This document shows, one piece after another, positions 27,377 to 36,210 of a DNA stretch of 64,000 bases (its first letter is position 1; each line of letters opens with the position of its first letter). Under the pieces are notes generated by a model that ran no database searches, was not told the origin of the DNA, and was given only the letters and a program-made list of their open reading frames with translations. The position numbers and the translations under genes are program-made. The DNA lies in contig JAJFHD010000096.1 in NCBI GenBank assembly GCA_021775805.1, forward strand, positions 62,001 to 126,000, written 5' to 3'. Source of the stretch: Alphaproteobacteria bacterium (GTDB lineage: Bacteria > Pseudomonadota > Alphaproteobacteria > Rhizobiales > JAJFHC01).

Positions 27377-28300
27377 TCAGGCCTCGTAGTAGTAGTTCGC
27401 CTTGCGGCCAAACAGGATCTGCCGGATGAACCGCCGTGAACGTTCCGACCTGCGCAAGGGTTCGACAAGGGCCTGAAGCGCATCGAAGGCGGCAACCTTG
27501 AGGCCATCGAGCCTTGGTCGCACATCGGGCGCGGCTTGCGGGATGCCGACACGCCTGAGGAACCCGTTCATGAAACGGATCTTGTTCAGCCGTTCGACGC
27601 TCGGCGTCTTCCAGGTGATCGCAACGGAAACGCTGTACCGGTCTCCGGTGCGGACCCAATGGGGCCACATGTAAGGAAGGAAAACGCCGTCGCCCTCGCG
27701 CATTGCGAATACTTTCGCACGGTCTTCGAACGACGCCTCATAGTGCTGATTGCGATGTTTGCTCGGCGATATTTCCATGGCCTCTTCGCTGACCAGTGCA
27801 CGGTCTTCGTTTTCGAATATGTGCATGAACTTGTCGCCATGGACCTGCACGAACAGGTTGTGTTCGGCATCGACGTGGAACGGGGTGACGGAATTGGCTG
27901 ACGATACGAATACAAATCCGCGGATATCGCTCACCGGTTCGGGCTTCTTGCCCGCAGTCAGTGCCTGATCGTGAGCCTCACGCAGAATTCCTTCCAGAAA
28001 GCGGCGGTATTCGGGATCGCTTTCAACATTCTTGATAACCATCCAGGCATGACAATTCTCGATCTGGCGAATTGTTTCCTCGACCGAGAGGTCGATTTTT
28101 GGAATGTCATCCGGGCTCTGGTCGGGAGAAAGGTCGCCGGAGCTGTATTCGATCTTGTCCCTTTCCAATTGACGCGAAAGGTCGACCAGGCGCGGCAGGG
28201 AGAATAACGGATGATCCTGTAACCGGTGCCTGATGGGAAATGGCCGTTCGGGGAACCGCTTGGCCAGGTGGGTCCGGTCAAGCAACAGGTGAGTGTTCAT
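27377..28300 (-). CDS. JmjC/cupin-like Fe(II)-2-oxoglutarate oxygenase family protein
   Basis: This 307-residue protein has a double-stranded beta-helix core. The metal-binding HxD is visible in TPFHVDAEHN (about residues 138-147) and a distal His in MWPHWVRTGDRYSVSVA (about 215-231). These are the three ligands expected for iron. Family members hydroxylate proteins or small molecules. It is the third gene of a minus-strand operon behind the flippase and the FemAB-type acyltransferase and overlaps the latter by 4 bp (ATGA), so it probably modifies a product of that surface pathway. Confidence 0.8.
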   Translation of the reverse strand: MNTHLLLDRTHLAKRFPERPFPIRHRLQDHPLFSLPRLVDLSRQLERDKIEYSSGDLSPDQSPDDIPKIDLSVEETIRQIENCHAWMVIKNVESDPEYRRFLEGILREAHDQALTAGKKPEPVSDIRGFVFVSSANSVTPFHVDAEHNLFVQVHGDKFMHIFENEDRALVSEEAMEISPSKHRNQHYEASFEDRAKVFAMREGDGVFLPYMWPHWVRTGDRYSVSVAITWKTPSVERLNKIRFMNGFLRRVGIPQAAPDVRPRLDGLKVAAFDALQALVEPLRRSERSRRFIRQILFGRKANYYYEA

Positions 28301-29544
28301 GTCGCCAGTCCTTTCTTCAGTCGGTGGTACAATTGCGCCGCTTTCGATCGCGTGTTACGGCGCAGGGCCTCAAGTTCACAGAGCATCTTGAACGGCACCC
28401 GCATCCGGGGGCCGGCAACCAGAACATCGGTGACCGGCATTCGTTCGCGCCACAGGTGATCGATCATGGGATGGTCGGCATCTGCGCAGGAATCGACCCA
28501 GTCGATCGTGTCACTTTCGACCAGGCCATTGGTCAGCTCCAGAATGAGCAGCACGCCCGGAGAAAACCGGGCAAAGGACTCGTCATGAGCAATCTTCAGC
28601 AACCAGGCCTGCGCGCCGCGCCGAATGCCACAAGCCATAGCCACGGGAACACCGTCCAGCGTGAGCCGCCAAAACAGCAAATTGCCGGTCTGCGCTTCCG
28701 CTGCAAAGCCCTGGCGCACGACAGACGCCAGCCCGTCCACTTGTGCCAGAGCCGTACCGGTTCGTCCCTTCCAGCCCCCGGCCTCCAGCGTCAGGAAGGC
28801 ATCGCACCACGATTGCACGCCATCCGTCTTGTCGAACCTGTCGAAGGACAACTTGCCTTGTTCGCCGAGCCGTTTCTTGAGGCGCCGGAACTCCTTGCGT
28901 TTTTTGTTCGAAAGCGCCGTTGCGAAATAGTCGTCGTTGTCCGCCTCGGCTCGAAGCGCCGCTCGTTCGTGACGGCCAAAATGCGCAGCAGGTCGGTCCG
29001 AATGCGCGAGATAATCCTGCAGGGCATCGTGAAACGGCCCCTCGGCCGGTATCTTTTCGAAAAGACAGGCTGCCCGGCCATTGTGATGTTCATCCAGCCA
29101 GTGGAAAAATGCCGACAAGGCCCGGCCGGCATGCATTGCATGGACCAGCGGCTGCCCGGCAAACGCAAATTTGTGGCGCCACAAAGCGGCGACTGGTACA
29201 GGCACGCCCCACCTGAGGTGCGACAACGCGCAGACGAACGCGCCAATGAGGACATTGGGACAATGTCCGCTATGAGCCACATCCCATATCAGGACAGCCT
29301 GAGGGTGATCTTTGCCGGTTGCAAACGCCTTTGCTGCCGCGCCTAGTATGTCAAGCTCGAACGCCGGGTTGGCGTGCAGCGCCTCGTGCCCCAAACGAAC
29401 CCAGTCGTTCTGATAAAGGTCAAGCGCGGTCCTGATGTCGAGGACTTCCACTTCCGCGCCAATCGAACGGGCCGGCACAGCATTCGAGGGCGCAGTCAGC
29501 GCGGAACGCGCGTGAGTTGGTGACAAGATGACGCCCGGGCCCAT
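28297..29544 (-). CDS. FemAB/CelD-type GNAT acyltransferase (Acetyltransf_6)
   Basis: The ATG at 29544 lies just after the flippase stop, with GGAG seven bases upstream, and gives 415 residues. Residues about 190-350 contain the BioF2-like/CelD acyltransferase core, recognisable by KKRKEFRRLKKRLGEQGKLSF and LDGVPVAMACGIR. Such proteins acylate or peptidylate polysaccharide, peptidoglycan or lipid precursors and frequently accompany exopolysaccharide genes. Overlaps of 1-4 bp with its neighbours indicate co-translation. Confidence 0.82.
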   Translation of the reverse strand: MGPGVILSPTHARSALTAPSNAVPARSIGAEVEVLDIRTALDLYQNDWVRLGHEALHANPAFELDILGAAAKAFATGKDHPQAVLIWDVAHSGHCPNVLIGAFVCALSHLRWGVPVPVAALWRHKFAFAGQPLVHAMHAGRALSAFFHWLDEHHNGRAACLFEKIPAEGPFHDALQDYLAHSDRPAAHFGRHERAALRAEADNDDYFATALSNKKRKEFRRLKKRLGEQGKLSFDRFDKTDGVQSWCDAFLTLEAGGWKGRTGTALAQVDGLASVVRQGFAAEAQTGNLLFWRLTLDGVPVAMACGIRRGAQAWLLKIAHDESFARFSPGVLLILELTNGLVESDTIDWVDSCADADHPMIDHLWRERMPVTDVLVAGPRMRVPFKMLCELEALRRNTRSKAAQLYHRLKKGLAT

Positions 29545-29548
29545 GACC

Positions 29549-30925
29549 TCACTCCGACTCCGACGCCTTGGATCCAACGATAAACGCATGGACCCCGACA
29601 TGTTTTCGTGCCGCAAGATACTGCAGGACGGCGACCAGTCCCATCGATACGGTTGTCGCGAGAGCGGCGCCTGCCAACCCGAACAGCGGAATGAGTACGA
29701 AGTTCAACCCGATATTCACCGCCGTGGCACCAAACAAGGTCAAGGCCACAGCATTCTGATGACCCAGCATGTTCATCATCGACTCGACCGGCCCGACAGA
29801 GGCGCGCATCAGCAAACCCACGACGAGAATGAACATCAATGGATAGCCGGCGGTGAATTCCGGACCGAACAACCACAACAAGGGCCAGCCGATGGCAAGA
29901 ATTGCCGCAGCAGCAGCCAGAGACGGCCAGAACGTCCACTTGATCGATTTCGCCATCAGTTCGTTTAGTTCACCGGTCTTGCCCGCCGCACTGTACTCGG
30001 CGAACTTCGGGGCGCAGGAAGCGGTTACCGAAAAGTAGACAAAGGCGATCAGGCTTGTGGTCTTGACAACGGCATAGTAAATCGCGATTTCGGCCGGCCC
30101 GACAAACAGGTTGAGAATCATGATATCGGCGTGGCCCATCACCAGATAGAAACTGTCCATGATGACGATCGGCAGGGATACCTTGAACCAGAACCCGAGA
30201 CGATACGCAGTTGGACCATGCGCCACCTCTCCAGCCAGCCGCCGGCGGACCAGGAGGGTCTGAACGATTGCCACAAGCCACGTCGCCGCGATGGCGGCCA
30301 TGGCGGCTGTGACCGCGGTCGGCGGCGACCCCAGGCCCACGGCTGCCGCCATGAACACCAATATGAGAATTGGCCGGACGATGTAGGGCGGACCCAGAGC
30401 CAGATGAATCCACGATCGCGACCGTGCCAGACCGTCCTTTGTGTCGGACAGTGCGAACGCCGGCAGGCAACTCAGCGCCAGGATGAACGGCAGGACATAA
30501 AAGCTCTCGATACTGTCGCCGAGCAGATGAAGCAACCCGACGCCCGCCCCTGCCACAATTCCGCCAAACAGCACGGCAATCGCGGTACTGCTCAACACAA
30601 AACCGCGCAACAGTTTCCATTCGCCGCGCTCGAAATACTCCGGCACGAAACGCATGACGGATGTATTGAATCCCGCCGTGACAATCGTGCCGACAATGAT
30701 CACCCAGACCCAGACATAGGCGAAGATGCCAAATTCGAAGGCGCCCATCCAGCGCGCCAGAAGCACCTGGGAAAAATAGGCGATGGCAGCGCTTGCAATC
30801 CGGATGGCAAACGCAAACAGGGCGCCCCTCCGGGCACCGGCATGCTCGCCGCTGCCGCCCAGGAGACCGGTAATCCGGTCAACAATCGACTGGATCGGAA
30901 CGCTGCCGACGGTCGAGATACTCAT
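29549..30925 (-). CDS. Polysaccharide flippase (Wzx/MVF/MATE-like)
   Basis: This is a 458-residue membrane protein with 12-14 hydrophobic segments, of the oligosaccharide flippase (PST/MATE) superfamily. Typical features are the N-terminal SAAIAYFSQVLLARWMGA segment, with the family's conserved (L/A)xxxG, and the repeated long helices. The start is uncertain: ATG at 30925 or GTG at 30940, neither with a clear Shine-Dalgarno. It would move lipid-linked glycans across the inner membrane. No glycosyltransferases are adjacent, unlike a standard capsule locus. Confidence 0.83.
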   Translation of the reverse strand: MSISTVGSVPIQSIVDRITGLLGGSGEHAGARRGALFAFAIRIASAAIAYFSQVLLARWMGAFEFGIFAYVWVWVIIVGTIVTAGFNTSVMRFVPEYFERGEWKLLRGFVLSSTAIAVLFGGIVAGAGVGLLHLLGDSIESFYVLPFILALSCLPAFALSDTKDGLARSRSWIHLALGPPYIVRPILILVFMAAAVGLGSPPTAVTAAMAAIAATWLVAIVQTLLVRRRLAGEVAHGPTAYRLGFWFKVSLPIVIMDSFYLVMGHADIMILNLFVGPAEIAIYYAVVKTTSLIAFVYFSVTASCAPKFAEYSAAGKTGELNELMAKSIKWTFWPSLAAAAAILAIGWPLLWLFGPEFTAGYPLMFILVVGLLMRASVGPVESMMNMLGHQNAVALTLFGATAVNIGLNFVLIPLFGLAGAALATTVSMGLVAVLQYLAARKHVGVHAFIVGSKASESE

Positions 30926-31104
30926 GTAAACGCCACTCACTGTATTCTGTCGGGCCAGAACCCGGCAGTACGCGCTGCTCTGGAGGATGAAAATTGCGCG
31001 CCCAACACCCTTTTCGGGCGGCTACACTGCTATCAGGAATGTTTTAATATTCCGTTCGCCGCCTTGTTCTGCCCAAGGCTTTGTCGGGACGACGCAGACG
31101 GGCT

Positions 31105-31347
31105 TCAATGCAGCACCGGTTTCGCCGTCACGGCATACCCGTTCAGCAAGTCGCCCACCACCGATTCCACAGCCTGCCAGGCACAATGCGCCCGGGTGTC
31201 ACCCAGAATTCGCTGCTCTTCGGCCAGGTAGCGCGCAACTCTCGGCGCACTCAGCCCGTGTTTTCCCACCAGTTGTCCTGCCATCTGGCAGATATTGTGG
31301 GCGGCAGGTGTTCTGTTCGAAGACGATTGTGTACCGGAACGGGACAT
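31105..31347 (-). CDS. Small conserved-looking hypothetical protein
   Basis: An 80-residue predicted helical protein begins behind GAGG with a 7-nt spacer. After a polar N-terminus it reads like a compact helical bundle (HNICQMAGQLVGKHGLSAPR, then YLAEEQRILGDTRAHCAW). It contains two Cys and no membrane segment. I do not recognise a family. It lies downstream of the DUF924 gene on the same strand. The opposing plus-strand frame is low-complexity and unlikely. Confidence 0.6.
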   Translation of the reverse strand: MSRSGTQSSSNRTPAAHNICQMAGQLVGKHGLSAPRVARYLAEEQRILGDTRAHCAWQAVESVVGDLLNGYAVTAKPVLH

Positions 31348-31427
31348 GGGTTGGCCTCTTTCTCGTGATTTGAGCAGATAACCGGAACCACACGCAGAAT
31401 CCGTGCCGGACCGCCGGGACTGAGCAA

Positions 31428-31976
31428 TCAGCCGGCAAACCCTCCGTCTTCCAGAAACCGGATTTCCTCTTGCGTCGAGACCCGCCCAAGAACCGCATTG
31501 CGGTGCGGGAACCGGCCAAACCGCCGTATGATGTCTGCGTGTTCGATGGCGGCCTCGAGGTTGCCTTCAAGCTCTGAACGTTTGCACAGCTCGATGCAGC
31601 GTTCCTGCATGCCCAGGTCTTCGGCATGCATCAGCGGCAGGTAGAACCATTGCCTGGCCTGCGCCGGCAACTCCATGTCCCATGTCCTGTCGATCGCCGA
31701 AAGAGCTGTCTCCAGGGATTGCCTGTCATGGGCAAAGGCCCGCGGATCGTTGCGATAGACATTGCGTGAAAACTGGTCGAGCACGATCACGAGTGCCAAG
31801 GCCCCCTCAGGACCATCCCGCCAGTTTTCCAACTGCCCCTTTCGGGCGGCCCTCAGTGTATCGCCAAACCGCTTCTTGATGTCGGCATCGAATTCCTCGT
31901 CCTTGCGCCACCACTTCTGAGGACCCGCGGCAAACCAGAAGTCGAGAACGTCACGGGGGCGTATTTCCGATGTCAT
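31428..31976 (-). CDS. DUF924 family protein
   Basis: This 182-residue protein has the DUF924 hallmarks VLDFWFAAGPQKWWRKD near its N-terminus and LVIVLDQFSRNVYRN near residue 70. Later come FYLPLMHAEDLGMQERC and the conserved end FGRFPHRNAVLGR. The family is helical and TPR-like with no settled function. The ATG at 31976 (GAGG upstream) is preferred over 32000. It follows moeA on the same strand with a 30-bp gap. Confidence 0.88.
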   Translation of the reverse strand: MTSEIRPRDVLDFWFAAGPQKWWRKDEEFDADIKKRFGDTLRAARKGQLENWRDGPEGALALVIVLDQFSRNVYRNDPRAFAHDRQSLETALSAIDRTWDMELPAQARQWFYLPLMHAEDLGMQERCIELCKRSELEGNLEAAIEHADIIRRFGRFPHRNAVLGRVSTQEEIRFLEDGGFAG

Positions 31977-32006
31977 CAGGTGGTATCCTCTGGAGTTCAA
32001 TAAATA

Positions 32007-33299
32007 CTAACGCGGAGTCAATCCGAATTCGCTGAAGGGAATGTAAGCGACATCGTCTCCCACAGAGACCGACGAGACCTCTTCGGGCAATTCGATCAGG
32101 CCACTGGCCCGGGTCAGCGACGAAATCAGACCAGACCCGTCGCGATCGAATTTTCTCGCCACCGGTCCGCCGGGTCCGTCATTGTCGATCCAGCCGCGCA
32201 GGAACTCCCGCCGGTCGGTTTTCTTGCGTGCAATTTCGAACCCGGCCTTCATGACAAAACGCTGGGGAGAGACGACATTTGTCCCCTGCAAACGGGACAG
32301 CATGGGCCGGGCGTAGAGAAGGAAACACACCATGACCGCCACGGGATTGCCGGGAAGGCCCAGAAACACGGTGTCGTCGATCTGGCCGAAAGCAAGCGGG
32401 CGGCCCGGTTTGACCGCAAGTTGCCAGGCATGAAGCTTGCCGATCCGGTTGACCAGTTCGACCACATGGTCTTCCTCACCCCGGCTGGCTCCCCCGGACG
32501 TCATCACCACGTCGTGGCGAGCGGCTGCGTCTTCCAGGGCATCCCGGACGGTGTTTTCATCGTCGGCCAGGATGCCGTAATCGGTGACCGTCGCGCCGGA
32601 TGTTGCCAGCAGCGACGACAGCAGATAGTGGTTCGCGTCATAGACCTGACCGTCGCTGAACGGCGTGCCGGGCCGGATGATTTCATCGCCGGTCGAAATC
32701 AGGGCGATGCGCAACGGCTTGTAACATCTGACGCGGTCGGCGCCGGCGGAAGCGGCCGCGGCAAGGTCTTGGGGGCGAAGCCTGTAACCGGGCCACAGCA
32801 CCGCTTCCGCCGCGGCCACATCCTCGCCTGACCGGCGCCGGTTGATCCCTGCCCGCACCCCTGCCGGGATGCGCACCCTCTCGCATCCTGACTTGTCCAC
32901 CAGTTGAACATCTTCCTGCATTACCACCGTGTCCGCCCCCTTGGGCATGACTGCACCGGTAAAAATCCGCGCAACGCCCCCAGGTTCGAGCGCCAGAGGC
33001 GACGGGTGGCCCGCTGGAATCCGCAAAGCGACCGGCAGCTCGGTTTCGCCGTCCACCGCAAGATCTTCGGCCCGCAAGGCATAGCCGTCGACCGCTGCGT
33101 TGTCGAAAGCGGGAATATTGCGTGGTGCCACAACCGCTTCGCACAAGACCCGTCCATGCGCTTCCTCGAGTGCAACCCATTCACCCGTTGCAACGACGCT
33201 CAGTCTCTGGTCAAGAAGTGCCAGAGCATCGTCGTGACGCAACCGGTCCTTGTCGTGAAGAAAACAGTCATCCAGCAATCGGCGGGCAGGTTTGCTCAT
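32007..33299 (-). CDS. moeA: Molybdopterin molybdotransferase MoeA
   Basis: MoeA inserts molybdate into adenylylated molybdopterin. The 430 residues show VDGYALRAEDL near residue 68, TGAVMPKGADTVVMQED (about 115-130), STGDEI, SGGASRGEEDHV (about 265-276) and LPGNPVAVMV (about 315). Together these define the MoeA/gephyrin E-domain. Its start overlaps the mobB stop by 4 bp, and mobA and fdhD lie just upstream, so it is part of a cofactor-assembly operon serving the formate dehydrogenase genes nearby. Confidence 0.95.
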   Translation of the reverse strand: MSKPARRLLDDCFLHDKDRLRHDDALALLDQRLSVVATGEWVALEEAHGRVLCEAVVAPRNIPAFDNAAVDGYALRAEDLAVDGETELPVALRIPAGHPSPLALEPGGVARIFTGAVMPKGADTVVMQEDVQLVDKSGCERVRIPAGVRAGINRRRSGEDVAAAEAVLWPGYRLRPQDLAAAASAGADRVRCYKPLRIALISTGDEIIRPGTPFSDGQVYDANHYLLSSLLATSGATVTDYGILADDENTVRDALEDAAARHDVVMTSGGASRGEEDHVVELVNRIGKLHAWQLAVKPGRPLAFGQIDDTVFLGLPGNPVAVMVCFLLYARPMLSRLQGTNVVSPQRFVMKAGFEIARKKTDRREFLRGWIDNDGPGGPVARKFDRDGSGLISSLTRASGLIELPEEVSSVSVGDDVAYIPFSEFGLTPR

Positions 33300-33808
33300 T
33301 GGCCCGTGTCCGACTTGAGATAGTTGACAATGAAATCCGCTATCTGCACGATGTTGTTGAGATCCAGCACGGGTACCGTTTGTCCTGCAATGTCCATATC
33401 GCTGGCGATGGCAACGATCGAGGCATCATTCTCTGCAATGCCCGGATGATCAACCCCGCAACGCCGTACCTCGATCTTGGCATGGCGCTCTTCCTTATAG
33501 CCTTCGATCAGGATCAGATCGCAGGGCGACAGCTTTTCCAGAACGGCAGCCAGTGTCGGCTCGCTCGCCGCGCCAAGTTCGTGAACGATCGCCCACCGCG
33601 ACCGGGAAACAACGGCAACTTCCTGTGCGCCCGCCTGGCGGTGGCGATAACTGTCGCGGCCCTTGTGATCGATCTCGAAAATTTCATGGGCATGCTTGAC
33701 GGTTGAAACCACCAGACCACGCGACGACAGAACCTCCACGAGACCGGCCGTGAGTGTCGTCTTGCCGACGTCCTTGTACCCTGTAATGCCGAAAACCGGT
33801 GTTTTCAT
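33296..33808 (-). CDS. mobB: Molybdopterin-guanine dinucleotide biosynthesis protein MobB
   Basis: This 170-residue P-loop protein has Walker A GYKDVGKTTL (residues 9-18), then VSTVKHAH and a DLILIEGYKEERHAKIEVRR segment typical of MobB, which aids GTP-dependent formation of the guanine-dinucleotide form of molybdopterin. It sits between mobA and moeA, overlapping each by 1-4 bp, a signature of a translationally coupled operon. Confidence 0.93.
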   Translation of the reverse strand: MKTPVFGITGYKDVGKTTLTAGLVEVLSSRGLVVSTVKHAHEIFEIDHKGRDSYRHRQAGAQEVAVVSRSRWAIVHELGAASEPTLAAVLEKLSPCDLILIEGYKEERHAKIEVRRCGVDHPGIAENDASIVAIASDMDIAGQTVPVLDLNNIVQIADFIVNYLKSDTGQ

Positions 33809-34428
33809 CAGGCCCTGGTCCGCAACTGGTTTGCCGCAGTCTCGAGGTCTTCCGGCCGGTTGACGTTAAAAAACGGATCGAACGGTTCGGCGGAGAAAGA
33901 GGCAACGCCAAGTTGGTAACGGGCCGTCCAGACATCGACTTTGCGCATCTCCTCATCGACCAGGGCCTTCCGCAGATCGCTTGCGAGACCTACCGGCCAC
34001 AGACCGAACACCGGGTGATTGCGGTCGCCCGACCGCGCGCAGGCCATGTCCGCTCCGTCCTTGACACGTCTGAGCAATGCCGCCGCCAGATCATTGGGGA
34101 AAAACGGTGTGTCCGTCGCCACGGTCATGATCCAGGGATTCTCGGGACGGTTGTCGCGCGCCCATTCCATGCCGGTAAGCACGCCGGCCAGCGGGCCGGC
34201 GAATCCGCCGACCGTATCCGGCGCAACCGGCAGGCCGAATCGGTCGAAACGGCCGCGATCGCCATTGGCGTTGATCACCATGTCCGGCACCTGCAACCGG
34301 GTCCGCTCGATCACGAGATCGAGCAGGGTTCGACCGCCAATTTCCAGGAGGCATTTGTCGCCGCCGCCCATGCGCCGCGCCATGCCGCCCGCCAGCAAAA
34401 CAGCTGTAACGCCCTTTGTCGTGGTCAT
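33808..34428 (-). CDS. mobA: Molybdenum cofactor guanylyltransferase MobA
   Basis: The start at 34428 (a longer frame to 34548 lies in fdhD) gives 206 residues of nucleotidyltransferase fold. LLAGGMARRMGGGDK (about residues 11-25) is the GTP-binding loop, GPLAGVLTGM follows near residue 78, and TDTPFF near 100. It attaches GMP to molybdopterin to form MGD, from which the bis-MGD cofactor of the dehydrogenase encoded at 37-42 kb is built. Ten bases separate it from fdhD. Confidence 0.94.
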   Translation of the reverse strand: MTTTKGVTAVLLAGGMARRMGGGDKCLLEIGGRTLLDLVIERTRLQVPDMVINANGDRGRFDRFGLPVAPDTVGGFAGPLAGVLTGMEWARDNRPENPWIMTVATDTPFFPNDLAAALLRRVKDGADMACARSGDRNHPVFGLWPVGLASDLRKALVDEEMRKVDVWTARYQLGVASFSAEPFDPFFNVNRPEDLETAANQLRTRA

Positions 34429-34438
34429 GGCGTCACTC

Positions 34439-35320
34439 TCACGCCGAATCCATTTCGGTCGCCTTGCGACGGTGTCTGCGGTCTTCTTCCGCAACCTGCG
34501 ACATGTCGGCATCGAATTCGATCCGGTCCTCGCCCGCGAGCACGACAAACCGTTTGCCGCGGGCCCGTCCGATCAGGGTGAGACCCGCATCGCGCGCAAG
34601 GTCGACACCCCAGGCGGTAAAGCCGGACCGGGAAATCAGGATGGGGATCTGCATCTGCACGCATTTGATGATCATTTCAGAGGTCAGCCGCCCGGTGGTA
34701 TAGAATATCTTGTCGTGTGGCGACATTTTTTCGAGGAACATATAGCCGGCAATCTTGTCCACCGCGTTGTGCCGGCCGACGTCTTCCATATAGACCAGCG
34801 GCCGGTCTTCGTGACACAGCACGCAGCCGTGGATCGCGCCTGCCTTGAGATAGAGGCTGGGTGCGGTGTTGATCTTCTTCATCAAGGCATAAAGCCACGA
34901 CGTCTTGAGACGGGCATCCCGGTTCAGGCTAATTGACGCGAAACTCTCCATCACGTCGCCGAACACCGTACCCTGCGCACAGCCCGATGTGCGGGTCTTT
35001 TTCTTCAGTTTCTCTTCGTAGTCGGTTTCCCTCTGCGTGCGCACCACCACCAGTTCGAGGTCTTCGTCATAGTCGATGCCGGTAACGGTATCGTCTGCCC
35101 GCAACATGTTCTGGTTCAGCAGATAGCCAACCGCCATCATTTCCGGATGATCGCCGATCGTCATCATGGTGACGATCTCCTGACCGTTCAGGAACAGGGT
35201 CAGGGGACGTTCATGCACCACGTTGATCTCGACCGGCTTGCCGTCCTGATCAACGCCGCTTACCGGCCGGCTGAGCATCGGGTCATCTGGGTCCGGAACG
35301 ACTAGAAACTCATCGGACAT
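34439..35320 (-). CDS. fdhD: Formate dehydrogenase accessory sulfurtransferase FdhD
   Basis: FdhD passes sulfur from IscS-type desulfurases to the bis-MGD cofactor and is required for active formate dehydrogenase. The 293-residue protein shows the family core: FLNGQEIVTMMTIGDHPEMM near residue 44, and GRHNAVDKIAGYMFLE and SRSGFTAWGVDLARDAG in the second half. The cysteine loop is atypical: TSGCAQG has Cys114 but Gly at the position of the second Cys of the CxxC loop. It heads the fdhD-mobA-mobB-moeA operon, with GGGAT upstream of its ATG. Confidence 0.93.
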   Translation of the reverse strand: MSDEFLVVPDPDDPMLSRPVSGVDQDGKPVEINVVHERPLTLFLNGQEIVTMMTIGDHPEMMAVGYLLNQNMLRADDTVTGIDYDEDLELVVVRTQRETDYEEKLKKKTRTSGCAQGTVFGDVMESFASISLNRDARLKTSWLYALMKKINTAPSLYLKAGAIHGCVLCHEDRPLVYMEDVGRHNAVDKIAGYMFLEKMSPHDKIFYTTGRLTSEMIIKCVQMQIPILISRSGFTAWGVDLARDAGLTLIGRARGKRFVVLAGEDRIEFDADMSQVAEEDRRHRRKATEMDSA

Positions 35321-35622
35321 GGCCGATCCCTATTTTGAAGAATTCAGGCGGCATCATAGTTCAGCACAGCACACCAAGAAATCCATAGAATGGAAAAACT
35401 GCACGCTCGCCGGCATCGACCGTCTTGACACCGCCATTCGACTGAAACAATGCACAGCAAATGTTTGTGTAATGTTCCGCAGAAACTGAGTGCGATTTTG
35501 AGAATTGAGCTTTGTTATATCAAATATTTGTTAGTCCTAAGTAGTATTGTAAATAATTATTCTGATGTTCACAAATTTTCATTACATAACATCATGAAAC
35601 GTATGAACATAGGACAGTGTAG
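35321..35622. other. AT-rich intergenic stretch
   Basis: The spacer between divergent fdhD and the retropepsin-like gene is markedly AT-rich for this window, especially 35500-35600 (ATATCAAATATTTGTTAG and similar). It carries no convincing gene; a 71-codon frame starting at 35450 overlaps the next gene in another register and is not protein-like. It probably holds the promoters of both genes. Confidence 0.5.
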
Positions 35623-36210
35623 ATGTTGTGGGTTTTTGGCATCATGGGCGCAGTCTTCATCATAATGGGACTGCGCGGGCAAACCGGTGGCATTGCAGGC
35701 CCCTGGATCGGCGTCAGTGTCCTGGTGTACGCATTCTCTCCATTCTCAATTTCCCAGATATCCACCAGTATCGGCATTCCAAGGACCTGGTCAGATGTAT
35801 TTGCCGATACCTCTCCGGTCGAAGCCGAGCAGATTCCGTCTTCGAGTTATCGGATTTCAGCAGACGATGACGGGCACTTCAGAGTCAACATGTGGATCAA
35901 CGGGACAATGATCAAGATGCTGGTCGACACCGGCGCATCAACGATGGCCTTGAGTTATGAAGACGGGCAGAAACTTGGTCTTGATCCAGCTAAGTCGAAA
36001 AACCTGGTTGCCATTAGCACGGCAAACGGAACCGCCTATGGCGCGCCCTATTACGTCGGACGTGTGGAAGTAGGGGAAATCAGCCGAACTGCCGTTGAAG
36101 CGATCGTGATGCCATCGGATACCCTCGGGGAGAGTTTACTCGGCATGTCATTTCTGAAGACCCTGACGCGTTATGAAGTCCGCAACGATGAAATGATTTT
36201 CGTTCAGTAA
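35623..36210 (+). CDS. Membrane-anchored retropepsin-like aspartic protease
   Basis: This 195-residue protein has two N-terminal hydrophobic segments (about 1-18 and 24-42). They are followed by a periplasmic clan AA domain with the catalytic motif LVDTGASTMALS (about residues 102-113) and the second-half signature LGMSFL near residue 175. It matches the TIGR02281-type single-domain bacterial retropepsins, which work as dimers. The physiological substrate is unknown. It is convergent with the DUF1835 gene, overlapping its end by 7 bp. Confidence 0.85.
   Translation: MLWVFGIMGAVFIIMGLRGQTGGIAGPWIGVSVLVYAFSPFSISQISTSIGIPRTWSDVFADTSPVEAEQIPSSSYRISADDDGHFRVNMWINGTMIKMLVDTGASTMALSYEDGQKLGLDPAKSKNLVAISTANGTAYGAPYYVGRVEVGEISRTAVEAIVMPSDTLGESLLGMSFLKTLTRYEVRNDEMIFVQ

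Noticed and set aside
28240..29346. Plus-strand frame over the FemAB-type acyltransferase gene
   Set aside because: Shadow frame without recognisable domains; the minus-strand gene is coupled to neighbours on both sides.
30987..31373. Plus-strand 128-codon frame opposite the 80-residue minus-strand gene
   Set aside because: Pro/Ser/Arg-rich, no Shine-Dalgarno, while the minus-strand frame has GAGG at a proper distance.
35450..35665. Small frame upstream of the retropepsin-like gene
   Set aside because: It overlaps the next gene in a different register and lies in AT-rich promoter-like sequence.
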